Positions 4,831 to 5,387 of a stretch of DNA of 5,387 nt are shown here, in pieces. The notes under the pieces were generated by a model, which was given only the letters and a program-made list of their open reading frames with translations, did not search any database and was not told the origin of the DNA. A program made the translations under genes and the position numbers. Each line of letters opens with the position of its first letter. Position 1 is the stretch's first letter. Source of the DNA: a bacterium (GTDB lineage: Bacteria > UBA6262); contig JAQUQP010000133.1 of the NCBI GenBank assembly GCA_028716025.1, positions 1 to 5,387 on the forward strand. The letters run 5' to 3'.

Positions 4831-5387
4831 ATGAAAAAGATACCCTTACCGTCAATAGAAAGACTCTCCAATATATACGGCCTGCTGGATAAGCTGGAGA
4901 AAAGCGGCATTAAAACCGTTTCCAGCACCCAGATCGGCAAGAACATCAATGCCACCAATGCCACGGTCCGCAAGGATATCAGCTATCTAAGCATGCCTAA
5001 TGTAACTGGCCGGGATTATGATATAGCTAAGCTAAAGAAGTATATCGGACAAGATTTACAGCTCTTTAAATCCCGGAAAGCCTGCATTATAGGATTAGGA
5101 CGCATCGGCACCGCTATCCTGGCCTATGAAGGATTCAAAGAAGAAGGATTTGAGCTAGCTGCCGGATTTGATATCAGCCAGAACAAAATTGAAATGATCG
5201 TCAGCCAGGTCAGCCTGCATTTGATCCATGAACTTAAATCTATTATCGAATCAAAGGGCATTGAGATCGGCATTATCTGCACACCGCCGGAAGCAGCACA
5301 GGACACAGCCAATAAGTTAGTGGACGCGCGCATCAAAGGTATAATTAACTGTACCACCGCGATGATCAGCGTCCCGGAGGAGGTAAT
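4831..5387 (+). CDS. rex: Redox-sensing transcriptional repressor Rex (3' partial)
   Basis: Rex binds DNA when NAD+ is plentiful and leaves it when NADH rises, thereby derepressing fermentation and respiration genes. The visible 185 residues begin KIPLPSIERLSNIYGLLDKL, the typical Rex N terminus. A winged-helix follows, with recognition helix NATVRKDISYL (43-53). The Rossmann domain shows IIGLGRIG (86-93, GxGxxG), a second strand ending GFD with Asp114, TPPEAAQDTA (151-160), and INCTTAMISVPEEV (172-185). About 20-30 residues are missing beyond the right edge. ATG 4831 is supported by AGGA at 4822-4825 and by alignment of the N terminus. The wing (MPNVTGRDYDI, 55-65) lacks most of the glycines and the Phe usual in Rex (GxxGxRGxGY). 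A strong promoter and a Rex operator lie directly upstream, so the gene is probably self-repressed. Confidence 0.93.
   Translation, partial: MKKIPLPSIERLSNIYGLLDKLEKSGIKTVSSTQIGKNINATNATVRKDISYLSMPNVTGRDYDIAKLKKYIGQDLQLFKSRKACIIGLGRIGTAILAYEGFKEEGFELAAGFDISQNKIEMIVSQVSLHLIHELKSIIESKGIEIGIICTPPEAAQDTANKLVDARIKGIINCTTAMISVPEEV

Noticed and set aside
5124..5357. 77-codon leftward open frame opposite rex
   Set aside because: It lies inside the well-supported Rex Rossmann domain and has no recognisable content.

Overview
The window reads as bacterial chromosomal DNA of moderate GC. RsmE and Rex are bacterial proteins, Shine-Dalgarno sequences precede most starts, and one promoter matches the sigma-70 consensus with a 17-base spacer. 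Rex implies that the NADH/NAD+ ratio is sensed, which fits an anaerobic or facultative lifestyle. The mix of an archaeal-type RtcB with archease, a short PII-like protein, a DUF1284 protein and GC-rich palindromic repeats recalls genomes of uncultivated anaerobic phyla (for example Omnitrophota, Elusimicrobiota or Margulisbacteria). That placement is a guess from general resemblance and nothing in the window proves it.

Layout, left to right. (1) Bases 2-118 hold the last 38 codons of a membrane-associated protein, and its C-terminal tail runs through a palindromic repeat. (2) Bases 129-2726 are a tightly packed three-gene rightward cluster: archease, rtcB (8-base overlap) and rsmE (2-base gap). 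The first two form an RNA ligase and its activator; the third modifies 16S rRNA. (3) A leftward PilZ-domain gene (2723-3070) converges on rsmE with a 4-base overlap of the 3' ends. (4) An 88-base divergent intergenic region carries a perfect 14-base palindrome. It leads to a rightward two-gene operon (3159-4213): a short PII-like protein whose stop codon overlaps the start of an unrecognised five-helix membrane protein (ATGA overlap). (5) A 122-base gap contains a second copy of the palindromic repeat. (6) A Cys-rich DUF1284 protein follows (4336-4743). (7) A strong promoter overlaid by a textbook Rex operator drives rex, which runs off the right edge of the window.

How the parts work together. 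The archease-RtcB pair is a complete RNA repair or ligation module. The PII-like/membrane pair looks like a cytosolic sensor subunit controlling a membrane partner; its partner differs from the DUF1538 proteins usually linked to this PII subgroup, so it is the best candidate here for an undescribed system. Rex very probably represses its own gene. The PilZ protein, a presumed cyclic-di-GMP receptor, shares its upstream region with the PII-like operon. No rRNA, tRNA, CRISPR array or insertion sequence was seen.
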